Below are positions 61,199 through 64,000 of a stretch of DNA of 64,000 nucleotides, in pieces (position 1 is the stretch's first letter; each line of letters opens with the position of its first letter). The DNA is taken from assembly GCA_026745465.1 (NCBI GenBank), contig JACYXH010000241.1, positions 56,001-120,000 on the forward strand, in the 5' to 3' direction. The translations under genes and the position numbers were made by a program. The stretch comes from Lota lota. Lineage: Eukaryota; Chordata; Actinopteri; Gadiformes; Lotidae. The notes beneath the pieces were generated by a model. That model worked only from the letters and a program-made list of their open reading frames with translations. It did not search any database and had not been told where the DNA came from.

Positions 61199-61699
61199 AA
61201 GAGCCAGTGAACCCAATACCACGTTTTTTTTTGTTTGTTTTACACGGGGTCATTTGTCCTATATGATCGTATAGTAATATATGCCATTTTTTATCACTGT
61301 TACTGAAATAAGTCCCAAATTTAGAGAAAAAAGGGGTAAATTCCTATGTTTTTGCCATTCTCTCCAAAACACTACCGCTCTGCTGCGAACGCATGTGGCG
61401 TTCTTTTCGTGACGTCAGACTACTTTTTCTGAGGTAGTCTGACGTCACGACCAAGACGGACAGCTCTGTCTGGGCCGCGGTTGACTGCGGTGTCCGAGAG
61501 AAAGTTGGGGCTTTTCGGACACTTATTGTACAACGCCACGGTGTGTGTGTGTGTGTGTGTGTGTGTGTGGATGGTGAAACTCCGTCCGAGCAGAGATTTA
61601 TTTAATACCCGCGTCCGAGGGTAAGGCTTCCCGGACACAGAGTATAACGCAACGGTGTGTGAATGGATGGTGAAACTCACAGTGGGTCCACTGGCTCTT
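61199..61699. mobile_element. Inverted-repeat element with internal CRE hairpin
   Basis: Ends aagagccagtgaaccca (61199-61215) and tgggtccactggctctt (61683-61699) are inverted repeats matching at 16 of 17. Inside is a perfect 16-bp hairpin (cgtgacgtcagactac 61408-61423 against 61434-61449, 10-bp loop), two diverged copies of a ~100-bp segment (cggacac...aacgc...cggtgtgtg...ggatggtgaaactc) and a TG tract (61541-61568). No coding capacity; no clear target duplication. Confidence 0.7.
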
Positions 61700-61852
61700 C
61701 AAACTCCCCAATGTTGCTTCTCTGCTTACCTCTCTTAGGCGATGTGATTCTTATCCTTCTGTAAACTACTTGTATCTCTTGACAAGCAACAGGCCAATTG
61801 GCTGTGGTATAAGAAATGCTTCCAAATATAGAAAAGTGAAAACATCTAACGT

Positions 61853-61860
<8 letters not shown>

Positions 61861-61884
<24 letters not shown>
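61861..61884. repeat. Poly-A run
   Basis: About 24 A residues, ending in gaagatcc. It might be a retroposon tail, but no matching body is recognisable. Confidence 0.85.
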
Positions 61885-61889
<5 letters not shown>

Positions 61890-62072
61890 TCCTCAGGGAT
61901 AAACGTATCCAGGTGTAAGCTGGGCTGCATTCCTTTGCGAGGGGAGTTTCTGTGTCTGCGGCTTGACGGAGACAGAGGCTGTTGGAACAAGCAAACATGG
62001 GTATAAAGCAGAGTATAAAGCCCTATGGTGACAGGTACACGTGATCAAACCACACCCATCTTTTGAGAATAC

Positions 62073-62123
62073 AGAGAGAGCGAGAGAGAGAGCGAGAGAG
62101 AGCGAGAGAGAGCGAGAGAGAGC

Positions 62124-62157
<34 letters not shown>

Positions 62158-62164
62158 GAGAGAA
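62073..62164. repeat. (GAGAGAGC)n microsatellite
   Basis: GA tract with regular C interruptions, purine-rich on the + strand. Confidence 0.95.
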
Positions 62165-62944
62165 ACTCAAAGTTGATCACCAGAGATGACTAGGTCTCTA
62201 CCAAGAGAATGCAAGTCTTAAAATGCAATCCTTGTATTTCAGAAAACAACAGGCAACAACATGATAGTATTGCTGGATTCATATAGAGTATTAATATCAA
62301 CCGTTCAATTAAAATAAAACTCATTATCTCCAAGAATACATAAAAACAATTCGACAGCTTTCGCGTCCAAACACTTTCACAGTGTCTTCACATAGAATAA
62401 ATAAAGGTTTATAACAAAGGTCTCCAACGCATCACACCCTTATCTGTGCGCTTCAGCGTTCATCTGCCAAGATCTACCACCAAGATAACGCGCCGTGCAT
62501 TTAGCGGTCGAAAGGACTGCGTTGTTGTGCTGTTCCGTCACGTTTCTTGCATGTCACATGGTGTAAAGTAAAGACTGAGCACGGGAATAGAGGGATTGCA
62601 CTGGCACCGGGGTTTTGTTAAATGGTTCAAGAACTAGGGCTCACGTCCCTTCGATGCCCTGCTCTGCCGTGAACGGAGGGTGGCGCTGTAAGATGGAGGA
62701 GACGGCTCATAACTTCTCAACTCTAGACCTTACAGCAAAACCACATTCAGAACCTTCCAAATGTGGACTGGGACTCAGGAAACGTAACAAAGGGGCTTTT
62801 AATAAAGAAACTCAAAATCTCTGTTCCACGAACAGGCCGAAAATCCACTACAATGTGTGAACAAGGGACATGACAAAAACAGCCAACCGACAAGGGAACA
62901 AAGGAGGTGAACATGTGGGGAGAGACTGATCGGGGAATGAGGTG

Positions 62945-63240
62945 TAGTGATGTGTGATTCATGAACGACTCGTTCAAAAAGTACGAATCTTTTGAGCGAT
63001 CAGCCACGTATGATTCGTATCTGCGAGTGGATCGTTAATTTCGTCCATTCGTTCTTGGATTTGCACATGCGCATTACTTCTATGATCCGGTACGTACGAT
63101 CCGTATCTGCGAGTGGATCGTTCATTTCGTCCATTCGTTCTTGGATTTGCACATGCGCATTACTTCTATGATCCGGTATGTACGATCCGTATCTGCGAGT
63201 GGATCGTTCATTTCGTTCTTGGTTTTGCTCATGCTCATCA
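62945..63240. repeat. 86-bp tandem repeat, ~2.6 copies
   Basis: Units beginning gat(t/c)cgtatctgcgagtgg start at 63012, 63098 and 63184, exactly 86 bp apart, with few differences. The preceding 62948-63005 (gtgattcatgaacgactcgt and so on) looks like the end of a dispersed fish element. Confidence 0.9.
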
Positions 63241-63659
63241 CTTTATAGGGACCCTTTTTCTATGTGGTGTTTAAATGTGTGTACTAAAATAGATAATCAG
63301 ACACATTGTTTCTTCATGTGCCAAAATAAACCTAATTATGGTGATTGCTTATGAAAACGAGCATGTTGGCAATATCTTTGCCAACCGCTTAAACCATTAT
63401 TTGTGTATGGAATTCAACATTTTACTTTCCAAAGGTTTATTCTAAAACCTGAAAAATGTGTAGCCCTAATAAAAACGATTGTATTTCCTAATATGTTTCA
63501 TGTGCACCTCACCCGCCACAAGCCATGGTGTGGCGGCTGCCATATCTTGCCATACCCGATTGACTCTGCAATTGATTTCCAAATATGGTCACCAAAAACC
63601 CCAGCCAATCAGGATGACGTGCGTGCTCTCTTCGCTCTTGCCGAAGCCGGTTGGAAGTA

Positions 63660-63870
63660 AAGCAACACCTAATCAGGTAAGAGATGCCCTTCCGGGTCTC
63701 AAATCTAAATTGGCTCAAACAGAAGCAGGCGAAGTCAACTTGAAACAGATCTCATGTTCTCGCAGCGTATTTCACTCACTCATACCCGATGGATGGCTGT
63801 GGCATTTCTAACAAATTACATTCAAGTGATAGCACTTAAAACTTACCTGTAGCATCTTTAATCGTTTAAA
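63660..63870. mobile_element. Second copy of the AAAGGTGC-end element
   Basis: From gttctcgcagcgtatttcac to acttacctgtagcatcttta this parallels 53325-53430 in ctsf intron 11. It ends with the same inverted terminus. Confidence 0.5.
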
Positions 63871-64000
63871 TTAGAAGTGAATGTAAAAGTTAGACAAATG
63901 ACAGGACGGCTTCAAAATGGTAGGAATAAAGATTTATTTGTATGAATGGGTGGTTTTTGGAGTTTTCCTCTTTTTACAAGTAGTATGTTTTGGATAAAAC

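Larger units (their letters stand above)
61700..64000. other. Right-hand region without a supported gene
   Basis: Besides the repeats listed, I see no exon, RNA gene or intact mobile element. Frames at 63403-63811 lie in dispersed repeat sequence. Confidence 0.5.

Overview
This is vertebrate nuclear DNA, almost certainly from a ray-finned (teleost) fish. The genes are split into short exons with GT..AG introns, and the proteins match vertebrate families throughout. A tRNA-headed SINE with a V-SINE-like core, hAT-type and other inverted-repeat elements, and a decayed non-LTR retrotransposon are present. Tandem DNA is extraordinarily dense: long CA/TG tracts every one to two kb, G or C runs of 20-30 bp and several kb-scale minisatellites. 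Such simple-repeat density recalls cod-like fishes (Gadiformes), but that species guess is inference only. There is no sign of prokaryotic, organellar or viral DNA.

Layout, left to right. (1) 1-25 kb, + strand: the last five exons of pigg (GPI ethanolamine phosphate transferase 2), separated by repeat-packed introns. (2) 25-34 kb: repeat-rich intergenic DNA with no gene I can support. (3) 34.2-35.0 kb, - strand: the single-exon four-span membrane protein tmem271. (4) 37.3-40.9 kb, - strand: fnta, complete in nine exons (363 aa). (5) 41.6-47.7 kb, - strand: aup1, complete in twelve exons (418 aa), with a broken LINE in intron 5. (6) 48.6-54.4 kb, + strand: ctsf (cathepsin F), complete in fourteen coding exons (474 aa), head-to-head with aup1. 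(7) 55.4-58.6 kb, + strand: eif1ad, four coding exons (190 aa) plus a probable non-coding first exon. (8) 59.6-60.9 kb, - strand: a B3GNT2-like glycosyltransferase in one coding exon that carries a frame break in a GC palindrome. (9) 61-64 kb: intergenic or 5' intron DNA with an inverted-repeat element and an 86-bp tandem repeat.

The genes do not form one pathway. Several act in the secretory and membrane system: GPI-anchor remodelling in the ER (pigg), prenylation of CAAX proteins (fnta), ER/lipid-droplet quality control (aup1), lysosomal proteolysis (ctsf) and Golgi glycan extension (b3gnt2-like). Their grouping reflects chromosome history. pigg+tmem271 and ctsf+eif1ad each recall a separate human neighbourhood, joined here with fnta and aup1. 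I found no convincing undescribed system. The points most worth checking are the repeat/splice-site juxtapositions in ctsf and pigg, the frame break in the glycosyltransferase, and the small inverted-repeat elements. All exon boundaries were read by eye from splice signals, reading phase and remembered family sequence; none was tested by alignment.
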